In this document: piece after piece, positions 30,465-45,558 of the stretch
How the letters are laid out: the number at the start of each line of letters is the position of its first letter
How positions within the stretch are numbered: position 1 is the first letter of the stretch
NCBI GenBank assembly: GCA_033816765.1
Contig: CM066293.1
Coordinates: forward strand, 496,001-560,000
Direction of reading: 5' to 3'
Length of the DNA stretch: 64,000 nt
Source of the DNA: Nothopassalora personata
Lineage: Eukaryota; Ascomycota; Dothideomycetes; Mycosphaerellales; Mycosphaerellaceae
The notes under the pieces: generated by a model
Told to the model about the DNA's origin: nothing
The model's database searches: none
Seen by the model: only the letters and a program-made list of their open reading frames with translations
Program-made: the position numbers and the translations under genes

Positions 30465-31793
30465 CTATTGTCCGGTCTTGCCAGCCCATTGCTTGTATGC
30501 GTCGGTGGTAAGCTTACTTGGATCGTACTGCGCTGGCACATATCCGCTCTGGCTAGCACCGCCCAATAGCGCGAACAGTGTAATCATGACCAGCGCGAAC
30601 ACCAGCAGCTTCCTCAGCGCTGGGTGTCGAGCACCGTAGTCTGCCCATGCGCGCTGTGCCTGTCCTGCGTGTTCCTTAAGCTTCTCACCGCCGATCTTGT
30701 AGTAGACAAGTCCGCCGAGCGCGATCGAGTAGCCGAAAGCCTGGATGCTAGAAACCGGATCCTGGAAAATGACCATCGAGGCAACGACGAGGAGAATGTC
30801 CTTGAGGACACCGGAAAGAGTCATGACGAGGGAGGAAGTCTTGCCGATCTAAAGGGGAATAATAGCCATTAGCACGGTGGATGCTCGTAAAGAGCTGCAA
30901 AGGACTTACCAGGAACACGACCGACACGTTGAGCAGGAAAGCGATCATGGCGTTCACAAGCAGAGTGGCATAGCCGACCTTCTCGACATCTGCCAAGCTC
31001 ATCTTTGGCACCTCAACGACCAGCGCAACGATACCGTTCATGACAGCACAAGCTGGCGCGAAGTAGTAGAGCGACACAAGCGGGTCCATCTTGAACTCAG
31101 CACTGGAAAGCAGTCGCTGCACCATGACTAGACGAGTTGCCTCGAATAAGATACCTCCAACCTGGAAGAGGAATCCAGCCAGGACGAACTTTATTTCGCC
31201 GTACGATGCGATAACGACACCGATGACGATGAAGGACACGTTTCCAAGCGTCTTCAGGTTTGGAGGCGCAACGCCGAAGATCCAGGACGCGAGGAGGACA
31301 GCGACGGGTGTGGTGGCCTGCAGAGAGTCAGCTTCCTCGCCAAATGCTTACATGTTTTGGCCCCAGGTACCTTCAACATCTGAATGAAGCTGACAGATAG
31401 ATACAAGTATGTCAAATTACCGCAGATCAAGCTGAGAGAGAACATGAGGCCAATTGGCATGATTGCCCTCAAGTAGATCTTGCCAGTCATTGGCACTTTC
31501 TTGCGGCCGTCGAGCGTCTTCGTCGTTCGTGCCATGATCTGGGTCATGAGACTCGCAAACGCCAAATGCCATGTCGTAAGCACGATTGGGTATCTGAAGC
31601 CTGCGGTGTCGAGGATCCACTTATTGAAGATGATGACACTGGACGAGAGCGAGATCCAGGTCGCGATGTAGAATGCCGGGTGTAGCGATGCCTTGACGGG
31701 CTCTGGTTGCTTTGTTTCTGGGTTGACTGTGGGCAGTACGGGCTCTTGCGTGTCCCGTGGCTGCTCGCCCGATTGCCTCTCCTTCTCGCTCAT
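30465..31793 (-). CDS. glfB: Nucleotide-sugar transporter of the TPT/DMT family, likely UDP-galactofuranose transporter
   Basis: Three exons, 31793-31371, 31317-30910 and 30848-30465 (introns 53 and 61 bp), encode 404 residues. A cytosolic N-terminus of about 45 residues is followed by about ten transmembrane segments of the triose-phosphate-transporter type. Landmarks are SSSVIIFNKWILD near 60, NLTYLYLSVSFIQMLK just before intron 1, then ATTPVAVLLASWIFG, and the closing KTSSLVMTLSGVLKDI. The gene is head-to-head with UDP-galactopyranose mutase. In Aspergillus fumigatus the UDP-Galf transporter gene glfB, also of this family, lies next to the mutase gene glfA, so this is most likely the same Golgi transporter, bringing UDP-Galf to luminal galactofuranosyltransferases. 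The start is the ATG at 31793; upstream sequence in frame lacks a better one. Confidence 0.78.
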
Positions 31794-32663
31794 CGCGACT
31801 GTGGTGTGCGTGGTCGTCGTTTGTGCGTGTTGGGGTTCGGGGTTCGTGGCGATGGAGGGGTTACGAAGTTGGAAGTTGTCCACAAGCTCAGCGCAGCGCA
31901 GGGAGACTCGCTTTTGGGTATGTAGCACGAAAAGAGGTTACAATGCGTGAAGCCACAACGAAGGAAGGAGTGTGATGTATGATGTGAGGGTGGAATGGAG
32001 AGTGACGCGTGTCAGAAAGAATGGCGACACAAGAATTTGGCGAGATGCTCCCGCGATATTCTAGTTCTCAAGGGCCATCTCTATTCTCGGGATCAAGCTT
32101 TCCAGGGTTCGCACAGAAGAGCGGCAGCTGAAGTTAGTGTGTTGAGGAACGGTAATACATATTGTAGAGACGACTTCAGAACGGTCGTCACATGTATGTA
32201 TGTATGCATGCACCACACACCATGCAGGCTCTCGAATGCGTTACATATTAGGGGAGGGAGGAGTTCGCAGTGGCCGGCTGATGACGATGCTGCAGGAAAC
32301 GGATGGTCGGCGTTGTTCAACTTGTTCCCCTGATCTCTGTTGTCCCCAATCACACCGAGCGGCTGAGGATCGGCGTTGATGTGTTCGTGGAAGATGTGCG
32401 GCGTGCCAGAATTACTCCTGTCCCAGTGGCGCGCAGCGGTGATATGATTGGTCGTGTCACGGTCGCAGCTGCGCGTTTCCCTGGCAAAAGATTCCCCCCC
32501 CAGTGGCGGAGTGCGAGCGGTCAACTTGTCACAGGTACACTAGCACTTCTACTGCGACGTAGACGACATTTGTTCTCTCCTCGCAAGTCATTCTTCTCAT
32601 CGGCATTTGCTGCCCACAATCGCTGCCACCCGCCTCACTAGACTACACGAAACTACACCCACA
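31794..32663. promoter_or_regulatory. Divergent promoter of the galactofuranose gene pair
   Basis: 870 bp between the two ATGs. Contains a short (ATGT)n-like run at about 32192-32210 and pyrimidine-rich stretches near 32575-32600 before the mutase start. No defined operator is recognised. Confidence 0.4.
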
Positions 32664-34506
<1,843 letters not shown>

Positions 34507-34908
34507 AATGGTCTACCACAGGCTCTAGCTGGGTCGAGCGAGCAACGAGAACGCTCATCCAGCCTCACAAAAGAGACTCTTGATGTTATTCAAGCAATTG
34601 AGCAATCATCATCAGAACGATCAGCCTCGGAGTCGCAACGATCGATGCAACGAGGTCCATCGCCTGACGATGCTGAATTGCTTCAACGACGGCCCTCGAG
34701 AATCTGGCGATCGGCAACGCATTGGCGGTACATTGACGACCGCAATGCCGAGTCGGTGAAGCAAAAGTACAACGGCTTGGCTGGCCTCGAGCTGGTCAGG
34801 GAGCACCTGGTCTTCCGCGGCGTTATATATCACGAACGGACTTGTGATGGGAATTGCAAACTTGTCAATGGCAGCTGTGTTCTAGACGCATTGTGGCCCA
34901 GAGGATGA
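34507..34908 (+). other. In-frame open extension beyond the mutase stop codon
   Basis: After the mutase TAG (34504-34506) the same frame stays open for 133 codons to a TGA at 34908. The translation looks protein-like: Ser/Glu/Arg-rich at first (EQSSSERSASESQRS), then RSATHWRYIDDRNAESVKQK and VFRGVIYHERTCDGNC. No family is recognised. It could be a readthrough tail, a small separate gene starting at the ATG at 34645, a relic of a fused gene, or chance in 3' UTR. Confidence 0.3.
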
Positions 34909-36274
34909 ACAGATCGTCTCAATCATGGCATAGATGAATAGAACTAAACTTGAATTTCATTCATGAGAATTGGTCCAGCCCACTGTTTCCTTCTACAGAT
35001 ATAACATGCCACATCTACATATATACTTGCACCATCCCATCGAAGAAACGGGTGAGATCAGCGTTACGGCCATTACTGGTCTCAGAGGAGTCTCTGTTCG
35101 CGAGTGCTGATCATGTCATCGCTGCATTGCGCCTAGATTTGCGTCGATGTGCGGTGCTCCGGAGAATAGGCCCAAAGCAGCGAGGTCGAAGGTGTGCAGC
35201 CGACTTGATTATAGGGTCTGAGATGATGGTTTCATTACCGTGTCTGGAAGCGATCACAATTGCCAAGCTTGGAGGAGCGAGCTGTTTGGTGGTGGCAACT
35301 CGATGTTCTGGATGCCTCTTCCGTGCTATATTTGAGATATTGAACAGTTCCGATATCGGATGCAATATCCCAAGGAATGAAGGAGATGCGCGGATTGGTA
35401 GGACGTCCAAAAACGCACAGATGCTCGTGCAGCTGGTTTCTTTGTCGCCACGATGCATCCGATGAACAGCAGCTCGGGTTTGTGGAGTTTTACCGTTGCA
35501 GCGTCGGGATCGGGTACAAGAGGACCAGGACCGGGATTTCGTCAATGCTCGGAAGGATCTAGATCCGGGAGCAAGCATCGGCTGTAGTCAGAGTAGTCAG
35601 GCGATGCGGTACATATAGGTTAGTCTTCTTGTCGGTCGCGGTACGAATGCAAGGCTTTGCCAGCGATGGGAAGAGATGCGTGTGAAGAGTTCAAATGCGC
35701 AGGTGAAGGAGCGCTGCTGCGGCAGAGTGTCTCGCATCGCCTCGCCTCGCCTCGGATGCTCCAGCTGTAATGTGGGAGCTTTGCTTTGCGACACAACGAC
35801 CAGGCAGTACTGTCGGTAAGTATGCAGCACACTCTAGAGCGCTGCAGACAGACCTAGCATGCAGCACACTCTAGAGCGCTGCAGGCTAGGTCTGTTCCTT
35901 ACTACGTCCTGTCGCTCAGCTCCCCGTTTCGCCGTTGATGAGTGCCCTTTATCAAGTTATCGCCGGAGAGACGGCATGTGGTACAACATCGATAGGCTCG
36001 ATTGACCAATGCTTGAACTGCGCAGCACGGACACCGGCGGTCCGTCCCTGCTAGCCTTGTTCCATTACCATCCATGCGTTTGCCCGCATCGAGGATTTGA
36101 CGCACATCGAGACAGCCCGTGCTTGGTTCTTCCCACCCTCGAGCTCACTCAACGCCTGGAGACTTCGATGTGGTGACGGCAACGGGGCGCTGAACGACAG
36201 CGACTGGCGATGTTGAGTTGTACACAGTCGCACATATCCATGGGCTGATGTAGGGGACTGGATCAAGAGGGAGG
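34909..36274. other. Intergenic with palindromic structure, no gene recognised
   Basis: About 1.37 kb. Besides the palindrome at 35822-35895 it holds a CGCCT microsatellite at about 35737-35753. Frames on both strands (for example 35111-35578 reverse) are without features. Confidence 0.4.
35822..35895. repeat. Duplicated 26-bp motif with 11-bp inverted arms
   Basis: The motif ATGCAGCACACTCTAGAGCG plus CTGCAG occurs exactly twice (35822-35847 and 35859-35884). The spacer ACAGACCTAGC (35848-35858) is the reverse complement of GCTAGGTCTGT (35885-35895) that follows the second copy. The second copy therefore forms the loop of an 11-bp stem, and inside the loop TGCAGC/GCTGCA pairs again. The whole could form a cruciform or an RNA hairpin. 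Confidence 0.85.
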
Positions 36275-39200
36275 ATGACCCTTCGCAGCAGCAGCAACAG
36301 CAGCTCCTCCGACGGACAGCGCCATGGCTCGACGGGTGCCGAATCGACGAGAAGCAACGATACGATCAAAGGACCCTTTGGCAGCTTCAGCTCGGTGAGG
36401 CTAGCACCGCAGAAGCTGCACATCAACCGACAGAAGTATGTGAGAACTCGCGCAAGATGAAGCTGCGCCCGGAGGTGCGCGCGCTGTGTGTGGAGAGCTT
36501 GGCGAGCTGCATGTTGGAGGCGCCCGTACACCATGTGGTAGATGCAAGTGACGCGTGGAAGAGGGAGCAACCCTAGGCACAATCGTTGTGTGGCCAAGAG
36601 AGAGAGAGAGACATGCAGCTTGTTGGGATTTGGTCGTTGCGCGCAATCTCCAGGCCGCCCAGCCTCAACTGTGCAAGACATGATAGCTAACTATAGCTCC
36701 CACCATAGATTCGAACGGCAAGACTCTCAAGAGGTCTCGCCGAACACGATCCTACCCAGGCCGGCGCCCCAGAATGCTCGCGCCAGCAATGCGCGCACCG
36801 ACGTCGCACCTTGGGAAGACATCACACCGACCGCCAAGCAGAACATTCCTTCCATCAGTCGACATCCGCCCACCGCGCACCCCGCTGCGCCCACGATGAC
36901 GCCTTGGAGCACTGACAGCAACAATGACAACGACCGCGCACCGCAGATGCCGCAGTCCGTCTTCTGCGGCAGCTTCTACAACGATTCGAACGACGACCTT
37001 GGCCAAGTGTCGCCACGATTCACACCCGGAGGAGCGATGGGCTTTCCCGGCGACAATGAAGATCGGAGGCCGTCAATAGCGAGTGCAACTACCGTGTCAT
37101 CCACGGGTTCCACGAAAAACAGTATCAGCGGGCGCATGCATAAGAAGCTGCAAGGGTTCTTTGGTGAAGATGTTCGTGATGCAATATCTGATGGCCGGAA
37201 TACTGGCAGCAGGCAGAACTCGGAATCGAGCTCGTTGCATCATGGGCAACTTCCCCTTCTCGCGCCGGGCGGTGGCAGGAACCGGAACAATTCCATGAAC
37301 GATGCAATGATGCGCAGCGGGCCACCGAGTCCTTCAAGTCAATCACGACCCAGAAGTCCGGCACCACAACCGAGCAGTGAAGTCACGCCGTGGGTATTCC
37401 AGGATGCAGAGGTAGGTGATCGTGTCGCTCGGGCTTGGCTTGACGTGGCCATCAACGGCATGCCGAACGCCTACGGCTAGCGATGGCTGACATGGAGTAG
37501 AATGCTCCTCCCGGCGTGAACGACTCGTTCTTGCCAGCTCAGTCATACAATGCCCGCCCGCCAAAGAACTCGACAGCATCGCGCTTGCACCTGCCCGGAC
37601 ACAGGCACAATCGTAGCACTGACGAGAAGCACAGCACCACCGCTAACCCATCGCGACCTTCAACGAGCCGCGAACACTCATTTAATGTCATGCGCCGTGG
37701 AGATGCTGATCAACGTTCGGCTATGTCCTCAGCGCTTAATTTGAAAGCTGCACGATCAACAAGTCCCGCACCGAGTGCTGATAGTAGCCACAGCCAACAG
37801 ACAAACCAGAAGTCGCCCGGCGGAGCTGGCCATAAGAGGTCCCTGTTTGATCGAGTCACTGGTCGCCACAAGAGCGACCGAGCCTACCCAGAAACACTCC
37901 AATCACAGTCGGTCGCATCATTGCCCACTCTGCAGCCTGCGACTCCCAAGCCGCGGTCTGACAGCAAAGCGGTAGCCACCAAGCCAAGAGCTAGCAAGGG
38001 AGACAACTCGAATGGCGCGGCCGCGTCGCAGAAGAAGGAGCATAGTCGCTTGCCGTTCAAGAGCAAGAAGACCACCGATAATGCTGCGGACATCAACAGG
38101 ATCAAGGACCCCAACGCGCCGCACGACCCGGCTGCTGATGCACTATGGCACCTCGATACGGACATGTCGCATATGGAGGGAATCATCGATCACAAGCAAC
38201 CACCCATGACTCCGCCTTCGAATGACATCTACATAGGATGGCCTCCCGAGCAGCCTCAGCCAGAGCGACAAGGTGAAGAGAAAGGTGCTTGGGATGCGCC
38301 AGAGAGTTGGGCAGTCAGCAAGATCGCTGATGAGAACATGCGCAGGCTCACGGAGCTTGATGAACTTGGCGATGTACCACGAGACGATGATCCGGGCCCA
38401 ATGTTCTTCATGCGCATCTTCCGTGCTGACAGTACATTCGCCGTCATATCCGCAAGTCTCAACACCACAGCCGCGGAGCTCATCTCGATGATGGCGAAGA
38501 AGACGTTCCTACAAGATGAGCTTGACAAGTATCAAATTGTTATGCGCAAGCAGGATACAAGTCGTCAACTGTCGCCTGGGGAAAGGCCGCTGGTCATGCA
38601 GAAACGCCTACTGGAAATGGTGGGCTATCAACAGAATGATAAGCTCGACGAGCTGGGCCGAGAGGACCACGGCTACCTTTGTCGCTTCACCTTCTTGCCA
38701 TCCAAGATGTCCGGTTACTCTAGCCTGGAGCGGGATCCAGGGTTCAACAAGATGCAGCGATTCAACCATATTGATCTATCTGGACGAAATCTCATCACAA
38801 TACCAATCACGTTATACCAGAAGGCGACCGAGATCATCACCTTGAATTTGTCCCGCAACTTGACCCTGGATGTACCCAAGGACTTCATACAAAGCTGTTC
38901 CCAGCTACGTGAGATCAAGTTCACGAGCAACGAGGCATGGAAGCTGCCGCCAAGTCTGTCACTCGCTAACAGGCTTACCACTTTGGACGTTTCGAACAAC
39001 AGGCTGGAACAGCTTGAACACGCCAAGCTGAACAAGCTGTCAGGTCTACTGAGTCTGAAGTTGTCGAACAACATGCTCACATCAGTGCCGTCGTACTTCG
39101 GTGCATTCCGAGCACTGCGAAGTCTGAACCTCTCATCCAACTCCCTCGTCGAATTCCCAGCGCCCTTACGGGAACTGACGACGCTGGTTGACCTGGACGT

Positions 39201-42200
39201 CAGCTTCAACTCAATATCCACGTTTGGAGATATCTCGACACTGACAAATCTGGAACGACTATGGGCGACGAACAACAAACTGTCTGGCCCATTTGACCCA
39301 TCATTTAGCGCCCTTGAGAACCTCCGAGAGATTGATGCGCGATTCAACGCGATCTCTGACATCAATGTCATATCCCAACTTCCGAGACTGGAAGCTCTCA
39401 TGCTTGGCCATAATTCTGTTTCACAGTTTGAGGGCTCGTTTCATTGCCTCAGGATTCTCTTCTTGAACCACAACCCAGTGACCAACTTTGATTTGAACTG
39501 GCCTGTTCCGACGTTGTCTGTTTTGAACCTGGCATCTGCGAAGTTGTCTCGCCTTCCGGACGCTCTTTTTATGAAAATCCAGAATCTGACGAAACTTACC
39601 ATCAGTAAGAACCACTTTGTGTCGCTGTCACCACGCTTTGGGTTGTTGTCGAAGCTGGAGTACCTAAGCATAGCGAAGAACGAGCTAAGCCGGCTGCCTG
39701 CAGAAATCGGTCGCTTGACGGAGCTACGATACTTGGACGTCCGAGAGAACAACCTTGGACTGCTTCCACCCGAGATCTGGTTCGCGAAACGTCTGGAAAC
39801 ACTTAATGTATCCTCGAATGTGCTTGCGGACTTTCCCAAACCTGGTGCACCGCTGCCACCTCTGCCGGCGACGGACTTGATGATGACGCCCAGTCAAATA
39901 CCTAATGCAGGTCCGGGATTTGAAGAACTTGGTAGACTCGAGGACTTTCAACTTCGTCGTCCTAGCCAAGCTTCGAGCGGACTTGGCAGTACTGGTTCAC
40001 TTTCAGGCACGACGTCTCGCAAAGGGTCTGTGGTTTCCTACAATTCGGCCAAGACACCGACGGTCTCAAGGTCGAATACAACAAGCAGTGCGGGCACTAT
40101 TACACCCACGGGAGGGTCGCGGAAGGACTCGACGCTGTCCGGTAGACTCGCAGCCACGTTCTCCACGTCCCTTCGGCATTTATTCCTGGCTGATAACCGG
40201 CTTGAAGACGACGTCTTCAACGAGCTTGTACTCCTACCAGAGCTGCGAATCCTCAATCTCTCGTACAATCAACTGTACGAGGTGCCTCCGCGGACGATCA
40301 GGAAATGGACCTCCTTGACTGAACTGTACTTGTCTGGAAACGACTTGACCTCGATCCCCTCCGAAGACTTCGAAGAAAGCTCATCGTTGAAGGTGCTTCA
40401 CCTGAACAACAACAAGTTCCAGGTTCTACCCGCCGAGCTTGGTAAAGTTCAGAGGCTAGCTATCCTTGATGTCGGCAGCAATCTGCTAAAGTACAATGTC
40501 TCCAACTGGCCTTATGACTGGAATTGGAACTGGAATCGGCAGCTTCGCTATCTCAATTTGTCCGGCAACAAACGTTTAGAGATAAAGCCCAGTCCGCAAA
40601 CAAACAGTGGCAGAGATCAGCGTGATCTGACGGATTTCTCATCGTTGGTCAATCTACGAATTCTGGGCTTGATGGACGTGACTTTGACCATCCCTTCTGT
40701 ACCGGATCAAGCACCTGACAGGCGTGTCCGACTTGCTGGTTCCGTCATCGGCAATACGATGCCTTACGGAATGGCAGATACTCTGGGGAGAAACGAGCAC
40801 TTGTCGACATTAGACATGGTGGTACCTCGGTTCCGTGGCCATGAAGATGAAGCACTGATTGGTCTATTTGATGGACAGTCATTGTCTTCTGGAGGCAGCA
40901 AGATTGCCAAATTCTTACACGAGAAGTTCAAGCATTACTTCATCGAGGAAATAGAGAAGCTGCCACAGGAAGATACTCCTTTAGATGCTTTGCGCCGGAC
41001 GTATCTGGGCCTCAACAAGGAGCTCGCCACCGCGGCGAATCAAGCCATATATGCGCGAGACCATGCCAGCAGCCCTCTCGTCCACCGCGGTAGCATATCT
41101 GGCCCCGAACTTGGCGACGATGATCTGAACTCCGGCTGTACCGCGACAGTCATGTACTTACGTGGCATGGAGCTATACATGTCGAACATCGGTGATGCGC
41201 AGTGCGTTCTTATTCAGTCCGAAGGCAGTCACAGACCCATCACACGAAAGCATGACCCTGCCGAAGCTTCTGAACGCCAACGGATCCGAGAAGCTGGCGG
41301 GTTTGTGTCGAGGCAAGGAAAGCTCAACGACCAGATTGACGTGTCGAGAGCGTTTGGATTCGTTCAGTTGACTCCCTGCATGATTGCAGCTCCCCATGTC
41401 AGCAGAATAGACATCAAAGATTCCGATGAGATGATCCTGTTGGCCTCACGTGAGCTTTGGGACTACCTGACACCGGACTTCGCAGTCGATGTTGCTCGAC
41501 AAGAGCGGAGCGATTTGATGCGCGCTGCTCAGAAGCTACGAGATCTCGCCATTGCCTTTGGTGCGACGGGCAAGATCATGGTCATGATCGTCGGTGTGAG
41601 TGACCTTCGCAAGAGAGAAAAGGCACGCTTCAGGACCCACAGCATGAGCATGGGTCCATCCGGCTCGCCTGACGACTACTTCACGACTGTACGCAAAGCC
41701 AAGCGTGGAAGGGATGCTGTTGGTGACCAGAAGCTTGCTCGTCTCGACCAAGAAGTGGATGCTCCGACTGGCGAAGTCACGCTTGTCTTCACTGATATCA
41801 AGAACAGCACGATCCTGTGGGAGACATATCCGATTGCGATGCAGTCTGCCATCAAGATGCATAACGAGGTGATGAGACGCCATCTGAGAATCATTGGAGG
41901 TTACGAAGTCAAAACTGAAGGTGATGCATTCATGGTCGCTTTCCCGACTGTGACCAGTGCCCTGCTGTGGTGCTTCACTATTCAAAGTCAGCTGCTTGAT
42001 GTGCAGTGGCCACAAGAGATCCTCAACAGCGTGCACGGCGAGGAGATGCAGGATGCCGACGGTAACATAATCTTCCGCGGGTTATCCGTCCGAATGGGTA
42101 TACATTGGGGACGCCCTGTGTGCGAAATCGACCCAGTCACCAAGCGTATGGACTACTTTGGCCCAATGGTCAATCGCGCAGCCCGAATCGAAAGCGTGGC

Positions 42201-42924
42201 AGATGGAGGTCAGATTTGTGTCTCGTCCGACTTCATCCAAGAGGTACAACGAATGCTTGAGAGCCACATCGAATCTGACCGCAGCGTGTCGACTGGCTCA
42301 GAGGACACCCTTAGTGACGATGTACTCAGCCAGACAATCCGCCGCGAACTACGATCTCTCAGCAGCCAAGGATTCGAAGTGAAGGACCTTGGTCAACGGA
42401 CACTGAAGGGTCTCGAAAACCCAGAGTATATCTACTTAATGTACCCGCACTCGCTCGCCTCACGCTTGATCGTCCAACAGCAGAAGGCCGAAGCTGAGAG
42501 CCGCATCCAGCAGGAGAGTCAGGCGAAGAAGACACAGAACAGCCAACTCACCATCGACACCGACAACGTCTGGGATCTCTGGAATGTCAGTCTTCGTCTG
42601 GAAATGCTGTGTAGTACCCTCGAGAACACTGGCGCCCGCAGCCTGAGAAATCCAGAAACTGCACTGCTTGAGAAGATCAAGAACGGCGGCGGCGAGATTA
42701 CGGACCGGTTCCTCGTCAACTTCGTAGAGCACCAGATCAGTAGGATTGAGACTTGCGTTACGACGCTGGCTGTGAGAAACATGGTCAAGCCGTTCAAGAA
42801 CGGCATTTTGAACCAAGCCTGCCCGATGCTAGAGATTCTAAGCGATCTCGGGGCACAGTTGGAAGAATTGAAGAGTTTGAGAAGTCAAGTGGAAGAGCAA
42901 GGATTCGAAATGGCGCCTTCATAA
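36275..42924 (+). CDS. acyA: Adenylate cyclase (Ras- and G-alpha-responsive, LRR/PP2C type)
   Basis: Three exons, 36275-36435, 36697-37411 and 37501-42924, encode about 2,099 residues. The enzyme makes cAMP from ATP at the plasma membrane and drives the PKA pathway that controls growth, development and stress or virulence responses. Domain order: Ser/Pro-rich N-terminus; G-alpha-binding segment near 500-520 (ALWHLDTDMSHMEGIID); Ras-association domain about 587-692 (FFMRIFRADSTFAVI); leucine-rich repeats about 707-1312 (for example TTLDVSNNRLEQL), broken by a Ser/Thr-rich insert near 1100-1190; PP2C-like domain about 1375-1672; class III cyclase domain about 1715-1890 with TLVFTDIKNSTILWE and GYEVKTEGDAFMVAF; C-terminal helical region. 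Intron 1 is long (261 bp) and was placed by matching phases (AA/C) and a GCTAAC branch site, so the first 54 residues are the least certain part. Intron 2 (89 bp) is clear. Confidence 0.92.
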
Positions 42925-45558
42925 TCTGAGAGAGTCGCGCGTTTTGCCTGTTGTGTTGTTTTGCTTCGACGGGTTCCATCTGCATGCATGGCGTTTCTTC
43001 TTGGGAATCAGGCATTGAAGCGTGTGTGTCAAGCTTCAGCGAGACGAGGCAACAATATGGGCCTTTCTGCATTGAGATTGTACTACTATTTTGGACATGG
43101 GGAAGATGACCCAGCGTCGCCAGTGCGCGAGCGAAGGAGCGAGATTTGTTTTGGGATTGGGACGATGTTACGATGGTTATGATTGTCCATTGGGAGAAAG
43201 GATCGCAAATTCACTTTTTTGCACCTGCAACCACCGATGCACCGATCTCTTTGCACCTTCACACACCCCTAGTTCGTGCAAACAGGGGACTTAAAGTACT
43301 GTTGCATAGATGTGACCACATTGCAAAAGTGCAGAAATGCAAAGATACAAATATAGGCCCGACTCAATGTCATTACGGGGCCTCGTTGGCAAACCCAACA
43401 AGCAGAGTTCTATGTATGTACCCAGACGACTACGCACACACACTGCTTTTGGGAACGACATCAATCATCGACAAAGACCCACACGAGACAAAGTCTTGTC
43501 ATCGAACACAAAGCAATTCTCATTCTATCTACCTAGCATTGACTCGAAGAGCTATACCATTCCACATCAGCACCGCTACCTTCTACGAGCAAGACGCCCA
43601 AGACGACCACCCATTCCCAACGCCCAAGAGTGGAGTGCATTCATTCCCTGCCAAAGACTCGCAGTAAGTATCCTTTGAGACGAACGTAAAACTTGAAGCG
43701 ACGTAGAGACGCTTCTCTACTTACGCAGGAAGACATATCTTCCTTAAGACAAGGGTTGTCCTATTATGTATCGTTAGCTCGATCTCCAAATCACCCATCC
43801 GTTAGTCGACTCGCACAATATCTGAAGACTTACATAAGTACAATAATGATCCGGTTGTCCGGCATCCGCGCCACTTGCTTTGCACGTTCCGTCGTCGTTG
43901 TTGTTGGTGACCTTAGTACAATTCTAACCCGCGCTGTCAACGCCTATCCTCCCTCCCCTCCCCTCCCGTAGAAATTAGGGACACGTATCCAGATTCCGAG
44001 GACTGCGCTAGGCAGGAAAGCGAGGAGAAGGGCTGAGAGCTTCATCTTAGTAAGTAGGAAGGAGTTGACAATAGAGGAGAGATCATTTCTCATATGTTAT
44101 ATCTTCTAGTACCTAGGCTACATTAGGGATCGCGAACCAAGCCAGTTACGACCTAGTCTAGTAGGGACACTATAAACAGCATTCCAGAGCTAATAGACAC
44201 TATAAAAAGCACTATATACACCATTACTCCCAAAAATCAGTACAGTTCTCGACCGAAACGTGAGAGACAGGCGCCGATTACTCTTGTGCTCACACGAGAT
44301 ACATCGTACGCAGGAAGATGGCTGTGGCTGACGTTTGCGACAACATGGCGACAACGACTGCTTCACGACACAACGGGAGACTCACGACTCTAGCATAGCA
44401 CAAGGCATCCTGGCCCCCTGGTTGTTTCCAACTGCATACAAGACTATACGCGAAACGATATATGCCATGTACGATCAAAGATGGAGTACGCAGATTTAGC
44501 AGCATCTCCACGTACATACACTGGCCACGTTGCCTGGTGCTTCAACGACCTGTTCGTGTGGTATTGTAACAGTATTAGTGCCGTCTGTGCTCTAGCTCTC
44601 ACTACAACCACATGCTCAAGGGAGGCCAAGACTTCATAGAGGTCAAGACATCTGTGACTGGAGATCGACTTCGGCGAAGCTTGCGCATGATCCCTTGCTG
44701 TATCGTGTTACTGTACCTCACCTCTGACCTTCCGGCCGTCCTACATTTAGGATACTATGCTCATAGGGAGTGTCCCTATGATCGGCACGCCTATGGCTCG
44801 CTGAGCAGTACACCAGCGTGTGGAGGCAGGCAAGACTCGAAGCTGGGCGTCGGACAGTGCTGACAAGGGCTTTAAGATCACCGGGGCCTGAGCTGAACAC
44901 TTGTCGTGTAAACATGACTAGCTAAAGAGGCGGCGGGAATTTCACACACACGCTCGCATTCGCACCACTGGCTCATCGAGGTACTGAGTCAACAGATCGA
45001 TGGTTGACCCTGATCTCGGCACAAATGATTTGGACAAGCATATTTGTTGCTCACGCCTCCAGCCTTCAACATCTGCATGAGTGCGGCGAAGTTCGGGCAG
45101 ATAGAGAGGCCGGCGAGGCGCATGCTTCCATCCTGTACTATGTCGGTAGGCTATCCAGATACCTTCGGCGGCGCGACATACTTCATCGACGTTGGCGTGG
45201 AAAACGTGGACGTGCTGACGGGCGACGGCATCGTGACTCTTTGCCGCCACCTCACGAGAGACGAGTCTCTCGCAGCGGGGCGTGGCATCATCGATGAGGC
45301 CGCAGATCCAATCCATAAGAAGAGAATGGACCGAAGAAGCAGGAATAAGCAAGACAGAGTGGAAATTTCTCCGTCGGGGCTGCATATGGCAGACAATCAT
45401 GTTACGGCACACGCCGAACGCATCTGCGCTATGCCATACCCGCTCAAGTAAAGCAAGACGCCGTTGCGACGGCGCAGTAGACTATCCTACTGGCTACCTA
45501 CGCAAGGACAAGCATTCTCCTGCTCTCCATCTACTACATGTCAATACCACCTGCTTAA
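42925..45558. other. Long intergenic region, no gene recognised
   Basis: 2.6 kb. A frame at 43146-43667 (173 codons, reading from ATG) overlaps others and has no protein features; it probably lies in the cyclase 3' flank. 44050-44260 is mildly TpA-rich with CTA/TAG words, suggesting a small RIP-altered fragment. Frames on both strands at 44942-45451 look like mutual shadows; neither is recognised. Confidence 0.4.
44761..44781. repeat. Perfect 9-bp stem hairpin
   Basis: TCATAGGGA, loop GTG, TCCCTATGA. A perfect inverted repeat with a 3-nt loop in gene-free DNA. No T-run follows, so no terminator role is suggested. Confidence 0.6.

Noticed and set aside
29967..30569. 200-codon forward frame before the glfB-like gene
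   Set aside because: No domain; its end is antisense to the transporter's last exon.
43146..43667. 173-codon forward frame after the adenylate cyclase gene
   Set aside because: No domain, signal peptide or biased composition; overlaps another forward frame of similar length and lies in the likely 3' flank.
45044..45451. 135-codon forward frame, with a phrase resembling a metabolic enzyme near its middle
   Set aside because: A reverse frame of 156 codons covers the same DNA and neither has a convincing motif; no splice model improved either.
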